From: Thermomonas haemolytica
GTDB taxonomy: Bacteria > Pseudomonadota > Gammaproteobacteria > Xanthomonadales > Xanthomonadaceae
Direction: 5' to 3'
Assembly (NCBI RefSeq): GCF_004346265.1
Contig: NZ_SMAP01000009.1
Span: 1-64,000 of the forward strand
Length of the DNA stretch: 64,000 nt
Made by a program: the position numbers and the translations under genes
Shown here: piece after piece, positions 35,722 to 43,933 of the stretch
How positions within the stretch are numbered: the first letter of the stretch is position 1
Layout: every line of letters begins with the position of its first letter
The notes under the pieces: generated by a model
What the model was told of the DNA's origin: nothing
The model's database searches: none
What the model saw: the letters and a program-made list of their open reading frames with translations, nothing else

Positions 35722-35862
35722 GCGGCGTCCCCCTCGTGGTCGTCTATTGGTTTCAAAGGATGCGAACCGGGCCACGGCGGGCGCGGAACCGGGCGAGGAT
35801 GGCCGAGCCGGCGCACCGGCGTCAAACCCGCCGCCTGCTGCGTCGCAACAAAACCCGCGCCG

Positions 35863-36741
35863 TCAGCCCGCGCCGGGCCCGACCGTGGTGCGCACCTCGA
35901 ACAGCTCGGGGAAGAAGCTCAGCTCCAGCGCGCGCTTGAGGAACGCCACCCCGCTGGAGCCGCCGGTGCCGCGCTTGAAGCCGATGATCCGCTGCACCGT
36001 GCGCATGTGGCGGAAGCGCCAGAGCTGGAACTGGGTCTCGAGGTCCACCAGGTCCTCGCACAGCTGGTATTCGCGCCAGTAACGGCTGGTATCGGCATAG
36101 ATGCGCTCGAACACCGGCAGCAGCGCGCGGTCGAGCGCATGCGGCTGGCTGAAATCGCGCACCAGGTGCGCATCCGGCACCGCATGCCCCCAGCGCGCCA
36201 GGTAGCGCAGGAACTCGTCGTACAGGCTGGGCGCTTGCAGCACCGCCTCCAGCGCGGCGTGCCCGGCCGCATCGTGCGCGAACACCTTCAGCATCGCCGC
36301 GTTCTTGTTGCCCAGCAGGAACTCCAGCGTGCGGTACTGCAGCGACTGGAAGCCGGAGGATGGCCCCAGCACGTCGCGGAACTCCATGTATTCCGACGGC
36401 GTCAGCGTCTCCAGCACCGACCACTGCGCGGTGAGCTGGTCCAGCACCCGCTTGCAGCGCGCCGCGCCCTTGCCGAACTGCCAGACGCGGTCGTTGCGCA
36501 AGTGCCCGATCGCCGCCGACAGCTCGTGGATCAGCAGTTTCAGCCACAGCTCGCTGGTCTGGTGCTGGATGATGAACAGCATCTCGTCGTGGTGCGGCGG
36601 CTGCGACAGCGGCTGCTGGGCCGACAGCAATTTGTCCAGCTGCAGGTAGCCGCCGTAGGTGATGCGGCCGGCCAGGTCGGTGTGGATGTCGGCCTCGAGG
36701 TCGCGCCGGTTGGCGCCCGCCGTGTCGTGTTCGCTGGTCAT
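35863..36741 (-). CDS. kynA: Tryptophan 2,3-dioxygenase
   Basis: Haem enzyme opening tryptophan to N-formylkynurenine. The 292 residues match the Xanthomonas enzyme of known structure. N-terminal [19 protein letters not shown] and [21 protein letters not shown] contain the active-site His. The haem-ligand His is in [24 protein letters not shown], which also binds substrate. Start ATG 36741. Divergent from the 2-oxoacid dehydrogenase operon across 131 nt. Confidence 0.97.
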   Translation of the reverse strand: MTSEHDTAGANRRDLEADIHTDLAGRITYGGYLQLDKLLSAQQPLSQPPHHDEMLFIIQHQTSELWLKLLIHELSAAIGHLRNDRVWQFGKGAARCKRVLDQLTAQWSVLETLTPSEYMEFRDVLGPSSGFQSLQYRTLEFLLGNKNAAMLKVFAHDAAGHAALEAVLQAPSLYDEFLRYLARWGHAVPDAHLVRDFSQPHALDRALLPVFERIYADTSRYWREYQLCEDLVDLETQFQLWRFRHMRTVQRIIGFKRGTGGSSGVAFLKRALELSFFPELFEVRTTVGPGAG

Positions 36742-36872
36742 CGCGGGATTCTCGCACGCGGCCGCCGCGCAGCGGCTGATCCGGGTCAAGGCCGGGCCGA
36801 TGCCGCAGCGCGCAACGGGCCGTCACACATTGCCCGGTATCATAGAGCGATTGCTCCAGACCCAAGGCGAAC

Positions 36873-37949
36873 ATGACCACTGCCGCCCATTTCGACATCG
36901 AATACCTGCAATACCTCAAGCCCGACGGCACCCTGGCCGGCCCGCTGCCGCCGGCGGTGCCCGACGCCAAGGCGCTGCTGCCGCTGTTCAAGCAGATGCT
37001 GTTCGTGCGCACCTTCGACAGCAAGGCGATCGCCCTGCAGCGCACCGGCAAGCTGGGCACCTACGCCGCCTGCCTGGGGCACGAGGCCACCCACGTCGGG
37101 ATCGGCGCCTCGCTGCGGCCGGAGGACGTGTTCGCGCCCAGCTACCGCGAATACGGCGCGCAGTTCATGCGCGGCGTGCGCCCGCGCGAGGTGCTGATGT
37201 ACTGGGGCGGCGACGAGCGCGGCAACCTGCTCATCGGCGGGCCGGCGCACGACTACCCGTGGTGCGTGCCGATCTCCACCCAGTGCCTGATGGCCTCGGG
37301 CGCGGCCCTGAGCTTCAAGCTGCGCAAACAGGATCGCATCGCCGTGGCCTGCTGCGGCGACGGCGGCAGCTCCAAGACCGATTTCTACGCGGCGGTGAAC
37401 TCCGCCGGCGCCTACACCCTGCCGCTGGTGCTGTGCGTGATCAACAACGGCTGGGCGATCAGCGTGCCGCGCAAGGCCCAGACCGGCGCGCAGACGCTGG
37501 CGCAGAAGGGCCTGGCCGGCGGCCTGCACTGCCTGCAGGTGGACGGCAACGACCTGGTCGCGGTGCTGGAAGCCATGCGCCGCACCACCGAGCGCGCGCG
37601 CAAGGGCGAAGGCGGCAGCGTCATCGAGTTCCTCACCTACCGCCTGCACGACCACACCACCGCCGACGACGCCCGCCGCTACCGCAGCGAGGACGAGGTG
37701 AAGGCGGCGTGGGAGAAGGAGCCCTTCCTGCGCCTGCGCGCTTTCCTGACCGCCGCCGGCCTGTGGGACGAGGCGCAGGAGAAGGCCTGGATCGAGGAGT
37801 GCGGCACGCGCGTGGACGCGGAAATCAACGCCTATCTGGAGACGCCGGTGCAGCCGGTGGAAGCGATGTTCGACTACCTGTACGGAGACATGCCGGCCGA
37901 CCTGCTGGCGCAGCGCAATGCCGCACTCGCGCTGGAGGGCCGGGCATGA
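36873..37949 (+). CDS. 2-oxoacid dehydrogenase E1 component, alpha subunit
   Basis: Thiamine-diphosphate-dependent subunit of a pyruvate or branched-chain 2-oxoacid dehydrogenase. The 358 residues have the ThDP motif CGDGGSSKTDFYAAVNSAG...INN (GDG to NN spacing normal) and the phosphorylation-loop-like YRLHDHTTADDARRYR. Heterotetrameric type, paired with the beta subunit through an ATGA overlap. Substrate cannot be fixed from sequence alone. Supply of branched acyl-CoA primers for iso-fatty acids, abundant in this family, is a plausible role. Confidence 0.92.
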   Translation: MTTAAHFDIEYLQYLKPDGTLAGPLPPAVPDAKALLPLFKQMLFVRTFDSKAIALQRTGKLGTYAACLGHEATHVGIGASLRPEDVFAPSYREYGAQFMRGVRPREVLMYWGGDERGNLLIGGPAHDYPWCVPISTQCLMASGAALSFKLRKQDRIAVACCGDGGSSKTDFYAAVNSAGAYTLPLVLCVINNGWAISVPRKAQTGAQTLAQKGLAGGLHCLQVDGNDLVAVLEAMRRTTERARKGEGGSVIEFLTYRLHDHTTADDARRYRSEDEVKAAWEKEPFLRLRAFLTAAGLWDEAQEKAWIEECGTRVDAEINAYLETPVQPVEAMFDYLYGDMPADLLAQRNAALALEGRA

Positions 37950-38947
37950 GCACGCAAGCCATCACCCCTGCTCCTATCACGCTCATCGAGGCGATCACCC
38001 AGGCGCTGGCCTATGAGCTGCGCCAGGACCCCAGCGTGGTCGTGCTGGGCGAAGACGTGGGCGTGAACGGCGGCGTGTTCCGCGCCACCGCCGGCCTGTC
38101 GGCCGAGTTCGGCCCGGAGCGCATCCTCGACACCCCGCTGGACGAAACCACGATCGCCGGCCTCACCGTCGGCATGGCCAGCCAGGGCATGAAGCCGGTC
38201 GCCGAGGCCCAGTTCGACGGCTTCATGTATCCGATGGTGGATTTCATCGTCTGCCACGCCGCGCGCATGCGCTACCGCACCCGCGGCCGCCTGACCTGCC
38301 CGATGGTGCTGCGCGTGCCGTGGGGCGGCGGCATCCGCGCGCCGGAGCACCACAGCGAGGCCAACGAAGCGATCTTCACCAACGTGCCCGGCCTGCGCGT
38401 GGTGATGCCCAGCTCCCCCCAGCGCGCCTACGGCCTGCTGCTGGCCGCGATCCGCGACCCGGACCCGGTCATCTACATGGAGCCCAAGCGCATCTACCGC
38501 CAGTACAAGGAGCTGGTGCCGGACGACGGCGAGGCCCTGCCGCTGGACGTGTGCTACGTGCTGCGCGACGGTTCCGACATCACCCTGGTGACCTGGGGCG
38601 CGCAGGTGAAGGAGACCCTGGAGGCCGCGGACAAGCTGGCGGCCGCGGGCATCAGCGCCGAGGTCATCGACGTGGCCACGCTCAAGCCGCTGGACTTTGC
38701 CACCATCGCCGAGTCGGTGGCCAAGACCGGCCGCTGCGTGATCGTGCATGAAGCCGCCAAGACCGCCGGCTTCGGCGCCGAAGTCGCCGCGCGCGTCGCC
38801 GAGGAGTGCCTGTTCGACCTGCTGGCGCCGGTCGAGCGCGTCACCGGCTACGACACCCACATCCCGCTGTTCCGCCTCGAGATGAAGTACCTGCCGAGCG
38901 TGGACAAGATCGTCGCCGCCGCCAAGCGCGCGATGGCCTATTCGTAA
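37946..38947 (+). CDS. 2-oxoacid dehydrogenase E1 component, beta subunit
   Basis: 333-residue partner of the alpha subunit, with VVVLGEDVGVNGGVFRATAGL, DTPLDETTIAGLTVGMASQGMKPVAE (Glu that activates ThDP) and the C-terminal transketolase domain (SEVIDVATLKPLDFATI-like, HEAAKTAGFGAEVAARVAEE). The ATG overlaps the alpha stop by 4 nt, and the E2 gene follows by 10 nt. Confidence 0.93.
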   Translation: MSTQAITPAPITLIEAITQALAYELRQDPSVVVLGEDVGVNGGVFRATAGLSAEFGPERILDTPLDETTIAGLTVGMASQGMKPVAEAQFDGFMYPMVDFIVCHAARMRYRTRGRLTCPMVLRVPWGGGIRAPEHHSEANEAIFTNVPGLRVVMPSSPQRAYGLLLAAIRDPDPVIYMEPKRIYRQYKELVPDDGEALPLDVCYVLRDGSDITLVTWGAQVKETLEAADKLAAAGISAEVIDVATLKPLDFATIAESVAKTGRCVIVHEAAKTAGFGAEVAARVAEECLFDLLAPVERVTGYDTHIPLFRLEMKYLPSVDKIVAAAKRAMAYS

Positions 38948-38957
38948 AGGACGCCCC

Positions 38958-40352
38958 ATGAGCAAGAAGTTCCTCCTGCCCGACCTCGGCGAAGGCCTGC
39001 CGGACGCCACCATCGTGGAGTGGCACGTCAAGGAAGGCGACGTGATCCGCCTGGACGAGAACCTGGTCTCGATGGAGACCGCCAAGGCGGTGGTCGACGT
39101 GCCCTCGCCGGTTTCCGGCAAGGTGCTGAAGCTGGCCGGCGGCCCGGGCGACGTGATCGTCACCGGCACCTTGCTGGCCGAGTTCGAGATCGACCCCAAC
39201 CTGCCGCAGCGCGCGGAAGGCCAGGACACCGGCCACCACCACGGCCCGTCCCACGCCGCGCCGGAAGCGGCCGCGCCCGCACCGGCGGCGGAGACCAAGA
39301 CCGTGCCGATCGAGGAGGACGCCGGCACCGTGGTCGGCGCGATGCAGGTCGGCAACGCGGTGGTGAGCGAAGCCGCGGTCGCGGTGGGCGGCGTCAAGGC
39401 CGTGCCTGCGGTGCGCGCGATGGCCCGCAAACTGGGCGTGGACATCACCCGCGTGCGCGCCAGCGGCCCGGACGGCACGGTGACGATGGACGACGTGAAG
39501 CGCGCCGCCGCGGACGGCTCGCTCCTGCTCCCCTCTCCCACCGGGAGAGGGGCTGGGGGTGAGGGTGCGCAGCACCATGCAGCCACTTCCCGTAACGAAC
39601 CCTCATCCGCCCTGCGGGCACCTTCTCCCGGGGGGAGAAGGGAAGAGCAGCAGCGCAGCACGCTGTCGCAGTCCGGCAAGCCGATGCGCACCCAGCCGCC
39701 GGGCGTGGCCGCGTCCGGCCAGCCCGAGCAGCTCAAGGGCGTGCGCCGCAACATGGCGCGGGTGATGGCCGACGCCCACGCCAAGGTGGTGCCCACCACG
39801 CTGGTGGACGATGCCGACCTGCACGCCTGGATCGGCAAGCAGGACATCACCGCGCGCCTGATCCGCGCGATGGTGACGGCCTGCAAGACGGTGCCGGCGC
39901 TGAACGCCTGGTTCGACGGCGAGACCCTCAGCCGCACGCTGCACCCGCAGGTGGACATCGGCATCGCGGTGGACACCGACGACGGCCTGTTCGTGCCCGC
40001 CCTGCGCAACGCCGACATGCTGGACGCGCGCGGCATCCGCGAGGGCATCAACCGCCTGCGTGCGCAGGTGGAGAGCCGCACCATCCCGGCCAGCGAGCTG
40101 TCGGGCTACACCATCTCGCTGTCCAACTTCGGCATGTTCGCCGGCCGCTACGCGACGCCGGTGGTGGTGCCGCCGTGCGTGGCCATCGTCGGCGCCGGCA
40201 AGCTGTGCCACGACGTGGTCGCGGTGATCGGCGGCATCGAGGTGCACCGCCGCCTGCCGATCTCGCTGACCTTCGACCACCGCGCCTGCACCGGCGGCGA
40301 AGCCGCGCGCTTCCTCAAGGCGCTGCTGGACGACCTGGCGCTGCCGCAATAA
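38958..40352 (+). CDS. 2-oxoacid dehydrogenase E2 (dihydrolipoamide acyltransferase)
   Basis: 464-residue acyltransferase core. The lipoyl domain is residues 1-77 with lipoyl-lysine K43 in METAKAVVD. An Ala/Pro linker with a His cluster follows, then a peripheral subunit-binding domain (about 148-185) and a C-terminal catalytic domain from about 255. The active-site motif is FDHRACTGGEAARF, so the usual DHRxxDG aspartate is a threonine. Residues 191-229 (LPSPTGRGAGGEG and following) are encoded by inserted palindromic repeats, in frame, in the second linker. E3 is not in the window. Confidence 0.93.
   Translation: MSKKFLLPDLGEGLPDATIVEWHVKEGDVIRLDENLVSMETAKAVVDVPSPVSGKVLKLAGGPGDVIVTGTLLAEFEIDPNLPQRAEGQDTGHHHGPSHAAPEAAAPAPAAETKTVPIEEDAGTVVGAMQVGNAVVSEAAVAVGGVKAVPAVRAMARKLGVDITRVRASGPDGTVTMDDVKRAAADGSLLLPSPTGRGAGGEGAQHHAATSRNEPSSALRAPSPGGRREEQQRSTLSQSGKPMRTQPPGVAASGQPEQLKGVRRNMARVMADAHAKVVPTTLVDDADLHAWIGKQDITARLIRAMVTACKTVPALNAWFDGETLSRTLHPQVDIGIAVDTDDGLFVPALRNADMLDARGIREGINRLRAQVESRTIPASELSGYTISLSNFGMFAGRYATPVVVPPCVAIVGAGKLCHDVVAVIGGIEVHRRLPISLTFDHRACTGGEAARFLKALLDDLALPQ
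39530..39641. repeat. Composite palindromic repeat inserted in frame in the E2 gene
   Basis: Left half: CCCCTCTCCC-ACC-GGGAGAGGGG (39530-39552, the three central bases unpaired) then CTGGGGGTGAGGG (39553-39565). Right half: CCCTCATCCGCCC (39600-39612) then CCTTCTCCC and GGGAGAAGG (39621-39641). Palindromes are outside and tails face inward, the same architecture as the DUF559 unit but without a gene. The left half matches the DUF559-flanking repeat closely; the right half is a sister repeat. Confidence 0.85.
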
Positions 40353-40373
40353 TCCCTGCGGCTGCACTCCCCT

Positions 40374-40399
40374 CGACGGCGGGCACCGGCCCGCCGTCG
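40374..40399 (+). terminator. Terminator of the 2-oxoacid dehydrogenase operon
   Basis: CGACGGCGGGC and GCCCGCCGTCG pair over 11 bp with an ACCG loop, 21 nt after the E2 stop. The following TCGTTCC is only weakly U-rich. Confidence 0.65.
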
Positions 40400-40428
40400 T
40401 CGTTCCAGCTCTCACCGGAGATTCCGCC

Positions 40429-40818
40429 ATGGCCCACCGCAGCCGCCTGGCCGGTTTCATCATCGACTGCCAGACCGATGCCCTCGACGCCGCCGCCGAC
40501 TTCTGGGCGCAGGCCCTGGGCTGCACGGTCGCCGAGCGCGATGCGGGCGATGCCGCCGCGCGCTACCAGCGCTTGGGCAACACGCCCGGCGAACTGCACA
40601 TCGAAGTGCAACAGGTGGCGCACCCCTCGCGCGTGCACCTGGACATCGAGGCCGACGACGTGCACGCCGAGGCCGCTCGGCTGGAAGCGCTGGGCGCGAA
40701 GAAGATCGCCTTCGTGCGCGAGCGCTGGTGGGCGATGGAAGCGCCGACCGGCCAACGCTTCTGCGTGGTGCCGATGGCGCACCCCGAGCGCGGCGCGCCA
40801 CCCCGCCGTTGGGATTGA
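40429..40818 (+). CDS. VOC (glyoxalase/bleomycin-resistance fold) family protein
   Basis: 129 residues with a betaalphabetabetabeta layout: AGFIIDCQTDALDAAADFWAQALGC at the start, GELHIEVQQV, VHLDIEADDVHAEAARLEALGA, and terminal FCVVPM. His/Glu metal-type ligands are plausible, but the substrate is unknown. Independent from the preceding operon because a terminator intervenes. Converges with trpS. Confidence 0.82.
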   Translation: MAHRSRLAGFIIDCQTDALDAAADFWAQALGCTVAERDAGDAAARYQRLGNTPGELHIEVQQVAHPSRVHLDIEADDVHAEAARLEALGAKKIAFVRERWWAMEAPTGQRFCVVPMAHPERGAPPRRWD

Positions 40819-40857
40819 GCGCTGCCGGCGGCCGCAGCCGCCCGGTCCGCGCCGTGC

Positions 40858-42177
40858 TTACGGCTTGCCCGCCTCGCCTTCCAGCGTCGCCGCCACGAAC
40901 GCCGCCAGCGCGGCGTTCACTTCGTCGGCAGTGACCCCCTCGCCCAGCATGAAATCGCTGCCCGGCTCACCGACCTCGCCCTGCTTGAGCGCCGCCAGGC
41001 GCTGGCCGGCATCGCGCGGGGAGTCGAAGCCGATGCTCTGCAGCAGCACGCGCTCGCCCTGCACCAGCTTGAAATAGAACTTGCCGTCGGCCTCGCGGTA
41101 CTGCTTGAAGGTCGGCGCGTCATGGCTCTTTTTCGCCCGCGCATCGGCGGCCGGCACGCTGATGCGGGAGAGATCGCGCAGGCCCACCGCCTCGCGCAGG
41201 CGCGCGATCGCCGGGCGCGCATAGGCCTCGCGCAGGCGCGCGGCGCCGTCGCGCAGGATCGCCTCGATCTCGCCGGGGCGCGCCATCAGCGCCTCGTAAC
41301 GTTCGCGCAGCGGCGCCACTTCCGCATCGATGCGCTCGAACAGCGCCTGCTTGGCCTCGCCCCAGGCGATTCCCTCCGCGAAGGCACGCGCGAAGGCGGC
41401 GGTTTCCTCGCGCGAAGCGAAGGCCTGGTACAGCTGGAAGATCGCCGAACCTTCGGTGGGCTTGGGCTCGCCCGGCGCACGCGAATCGGTGACGATGCCG
41501 GCGATCAGCTTCTTCAGCTCCGCGCGCGGCGCGAACAGCGGAATGGTGTTGCCGTAGCTCTTGCTCATCTTGCGGCCGTCCAGGCCCGGCAGGGTGGCCA
41601 CCTGCTCGTCCACCACCGCTTCCGGCAGCACGAAATAGTCGCCGCCATACACGTGGTTGAAGCGCTGGCCGAAGTCGCGCGCCATCTCGATGTGCTGGAT
41701 CTGGTCGCGCCCCACCGGCACCCGGTGCGCGTTGAAGATCAGGATGTCGGCCGCCATCAGCACCGGGTACATGAACAGCCCGGCGGTGATGCCGGCATCG
41801 TCGTCCTCGCCCTCGGCGCGGTTCTTGTCCACCGCCGCCTTGTAGGCATGCGCGCGGTTGAGGATGCCCTTGCCGGCCACGCAGGTCAGCAGCCAGGTGA
41901 GCTCGGGAATCTCGGGAATGTCGGACTGGCGGTAGAACCACACCCGCTGCGGGTCCAGCCCGCAGGCCAGCCAGGCGGCGGCGATCTCGAGCGTGCTGCG
42001 CTGGGTGCGCGCCGGGTCCTGGGCCTTGATCAGGCTGTGGTAGTCGGCGAGGAAGTAGAAGCTTTCCACTTCCGGCGCGCGCGCGGCGGCGATCGCCGGG
42101 CGGATGGCACCGACGTAGTTGCCGAGGTGCGGGGTGCCGGAGGTGGTGATGCCGGTCAGGACGCGGGTCTTGCTCAT
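40858..42177 (-). CDS. trpS: Tryptophanyl-tRNA synthetase with C-terminal extension
   Basis: Class I synthetase charging tRNA-Trp. The HIGH-like motif is in TTSGTPHLGNYVGAI near residue 10-24, and KMSKS is in LDGRKMSKSYGNTIPLF. The catalytic part ends around residue 340. The remaining roughly 95 residues are not in E. coli TrpS and contain a small DUF1508 (YegP)-like repeat: FYFKLVQGERVLLQSIGFDSPRDAGQRLAALKQG. I recall long TrpS forms in Xanthomonadaceae. Start ATG 42177. Confidence 0.95.
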   Translation of the reverse strand: MSKTRVLTGITTSGTPHLGNYVGAIRPAIAAARAPEVESFYFLADYHSLIKAQDPARTQRSTLEIAAAWLACGLDPQRVWFYRQSDIPEIPELTWLLTCVAGKGILNRAHAYKAAVDKNRAEGEDDDAGITAGLFMYPVLMAADILIFNAHRVPVGRDQIQHIEMARDFGQRFNHVYGGDYFVLPEAVVDEQVATLPGLDGRKMSKSYGNTIPLFAPRAELKKLIAGIVTDSRAPGEPKPTEGSAIFQLYQAFASREETAAFARAFAEGIAWGEAKQALFERIDAEVAPLRERYEALMARPGEIEAILRDGAARLREAYARPAIARLREAVGLRDLSRISVPAADARAKKSHDAPTFKQYREADGKFYFKLVQGERVLLQSIGFDSPRDAGQRLAALKQGEVGEPGSDFMLGEGVTADEVNAALAAFVAATLEGEAGKP

Positions 42178-42259
42178 TCGATGCTGCACGCAGGCACGAT
42201 GGAACGGGCCTGCATTCTACCCGCCGCGGCGATGCCGCCTGCGCGGCCCGGACGCGCGC

Positions 42260-42282
42260 AGGGCCGGCACGGAGCCGGCCCT
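42260..42282 (-). terminator. Hairpin after the entericidin genes
   Basis: AGGGCCGGC and GCCGGCCCT form a 9-bp stem with a 5-nt loop, 17 nt downstream of the first entericidin stop on the minus strand. Confidence 0.5.
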
Positions 42283-42299
42283 GCCAGACGCATCCAGGC

Positions 42300-42431
42300 T
42301 TACTTGCCCGCGCGCTCGATCGCCTCGCCCGCCTTCTGCACGTCCTTGCCGACGCCCTTGACGGTGTTGCAGGCGGTCAGCGCGACCATGCACGCCAGCA
42401 TCGCCAGTGCCAATTTCCCGATACGCATCAT
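42300..42431 (-). CDS. Entericidin-family small lipoprotein
   Basis: 43 residues. Signal peptide with lipobox LTAC (KLALAMLACMVALTAC), then the family tail NTVKGVGKDVQKAGEAIERAGK. Entericidins EcnA and EcnB were described as an antidote/toxin lipoprotein pair in enterics, but in other bacteria the role is unclear. Two adjacent ATGs (42431, 42428); GGAG upstream favours 42431. Tandem with a paralogue 88 nt upstream on the same strand. Confidence 0.85.
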   Translation of the reverse strand: MMRIGKLALAMLACMVALTACNTVKGVGKDVQKAGEAIERAGK

Positions 42432-42519
42432 CGCTGCTCTCCAGTGGAAGGACGGCGGCAGCTTAGAAGCCGGGCGGCGGGCACGCAACGCCCCGCCGCC
42501 CGCGCATCGGTGTGCGCGT

Positions 42520-42672
42520 TCAGCACTTCATGTCCTTGCAGTCCTCGGCCTTCTGCTCGACCTTCTCGCCGACCTTCTGCACGTCCTTGCCGGCACCGGC
42601 AACGGTGTTGCAGGCGGTCAGGGTGGTGCTGGCGAAGGCGGCCAGCAGGGCCAGGGCAAGCAAACGCTTCAT
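42520..42672 (-). CDS. Entericidin-family small lipoprotein with Cys-containing tail
   Basis: 50 residues. Signal peptide and lipobox LTAC, family core NTVAGAGKDVQKVGEKVEQKA and an extra acidic/Cys tail EDCKDMKC. A perfect Shine-Dalgarno AGGAGGT lies 7 nt before ATG 42672, so it is expected to be well translated. With the downstream paralogue this could be an EcnA/EcnB-like pair; which of them would be toxic cannot be told. Confidence 0.87.
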   Translation of the reverse strand: MKRLLALALLAAFASTTLTACNTVAGAGKDVQKVGEKVEQKAEDCKDMKC

Positions 42673-42832
42673 GGGGATACCTCCTCGAAAGATGATGGGC
42701 GCAGGCACGTCTGGCCCGCGTGCCGATGGAAGCATCCCCCTGCGTGAAGCTGGCGTGGACGCCGGGCGCTGCGGCCGAACCGCAGGTGAACCGCCGTCGC
42801 CCGGCTCCGGCCCTGGCGTTCAGCCGCGCGGC

Positions 42833-43756
42833 TCAATCCCGCATCAGGGTGGACTTGCCGAACAGGCTTTCCACCAGGTCCACCGCCAGCTTCGCGGTGG
42901 CATTGCGCTTGTCCAGGGTCGGGTTGACCTCGACCAGGTCAAGCGAGCCCAGGCGGCCGGTGTCGGCCACCATCTCCATGATCAGCTGCGCCTCGCGGTA
43001 GTTAATCCCGCCCGGCACCCGGGTGCCGGTGCCGGGGGCGATCGCCGGGTCCAGCATGTCCACGTCGAAGCTCACGTGCAGGTGGGTGTCCGCGTCCACG
43101 CCTTCCAGCGCCTCCTCCATCGCGCGGCGCATGCCGACCTCGTCGATGTAGCGCATGTCGTAGATGTCCAGCCCGTATTCCTTGACCAGGCGTTTCTCGC
43201 CCGGATCCACCGACCGGATGCCGATCTGGCGCACCTGATCCGGGGTGATCGCGGGCGTCACCCCGCCGAGGCCGGTCAGCGCCTCCGGCCCCAGCCCGCA
43301 CAGGCAGGCTACCGGCATCCCGTGGATGTTGCCGCTGGGGGTGATGGCGGAGGTGTTGAAATCGGCGTGCGCGTCCAGCCACAGCACGCGCAGGCGCTTG
43401 CCGGCGGCGCGGCAGTGCGCGGCGACCGCGGCGATCGAGCCGATCGCCAGGCAATGGTCGCCGCCGAGCATGATCGGCAGGCGGCCGGCCTGCAGTTCAC
43501 GGGTGCTGCAATCGAACACCGCACGGTTCCAGGCCACGACCTCGTCGAGGTGGCGGTAGCCGCCGCTGGGCGGGGCCATCGGGTTGCGCGGCCCCTGCAC
43601 GTCGCCCACGTCGCGCGCATCCACCCCGCGCGCGACCAGCGCCTCCACCAGCCCGGCCACGCGCAGGGCTTCCGGGCCCATCGAGGCACCGCGCCGGGAG
43701 GCGCCGATGTCGGTGGGCACGCCGAACACGGACACGGAAGGATAGGAACGGGTCAT
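42833..43756 (-). CDS. rocF: Arginase
   Basis: Binuclear-manganese ureohydrolase splitting arginine to ornithine and urea. The 307 residues contain the three ligand motifs GGDHCLAIGS, LDAHADFN and SFDVDMLDP, and the arginase-type NIHGMPVACLCG. The length and SPSGNIHGMP region favour arginase over agmatinase. Start ATG 43756 with AGGAGG upstream. Located downstream of tRNA-Thr. Confidence 0.92.
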   Translation of the reverse strand: MTRSYPSVSVFGVPTDIGASRRGASMGPEALRVAGLVEALVARGVDARDVGDVQGPRNPMAPPSGGYRHLDEVVAWNRAVFDCSTRELQAGRLPIMLGGDHCLAIGSIAAVAAHCRAAGKRLRVLWLDAHADFNTSAITPSGNIHGMPVACLCGLGPEALTGLGGVTPAITPDQVRQIGIRSVDPGEKRLVKEYGLDIYDMRYIDEVGMRRAMEEALEGVDADTHLHVSFDVDMLDPAIAPGTGTRVPGGINYREAQLIMEMVADTGRLGSLDLVEVNPTLDKRNATAKLAVDLVESLFGKSTLMRD

Positions 43757-43809
43757 GGGGCCTCCTGCATGGCGCTGGGCGCCCGCGCGCGCGACAGGCA
43801 TCCCGGGAC

Positions 43810-43885
43810 TGGTGCCGCTTGTCCGAATCGAACGGACGACCTGCTGTTTACAAGGCAGCTGCTCTACCGACTGAGCTAAAGCGGC
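43810..43885 (-). tRNA. tRNA-Thr (anticodon TGT)
   Basis: 76 nt: acceptor GCCGCTT paired with AAGCGGC, discriminator A and encoded CCA (43810-43812). The D arm is AGCTCAGTCGGTAGAGC. The anticodon arm is GCTGC-CTTGTAA-ACAGC with anticodon TGT, and the T arm is GTCCG-TTCGATT-CGGAC. The last anticodon-stem pair is a C31-A39 mismatch. Confidence 0.96.
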
Positions 43886-43895
43886 GCGGACCCGG

Positions 43896-43901
43896 ATTCT
43901 A
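43896..43901 (-). promoter_or_regulatory. Probable -10 element of the tRNA-Thr promoter
   Basis: TAGAAT on the minus strand lies 10 nt upstream of the tRNA 5' end. The -35 region would lie at the end of the SPOR gene and is not a clear match. Confidence 0.45.
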
Positions 43902-43933
43902 GCAGCCGTGGCCGACGCCGGCCGCGACCTGGC

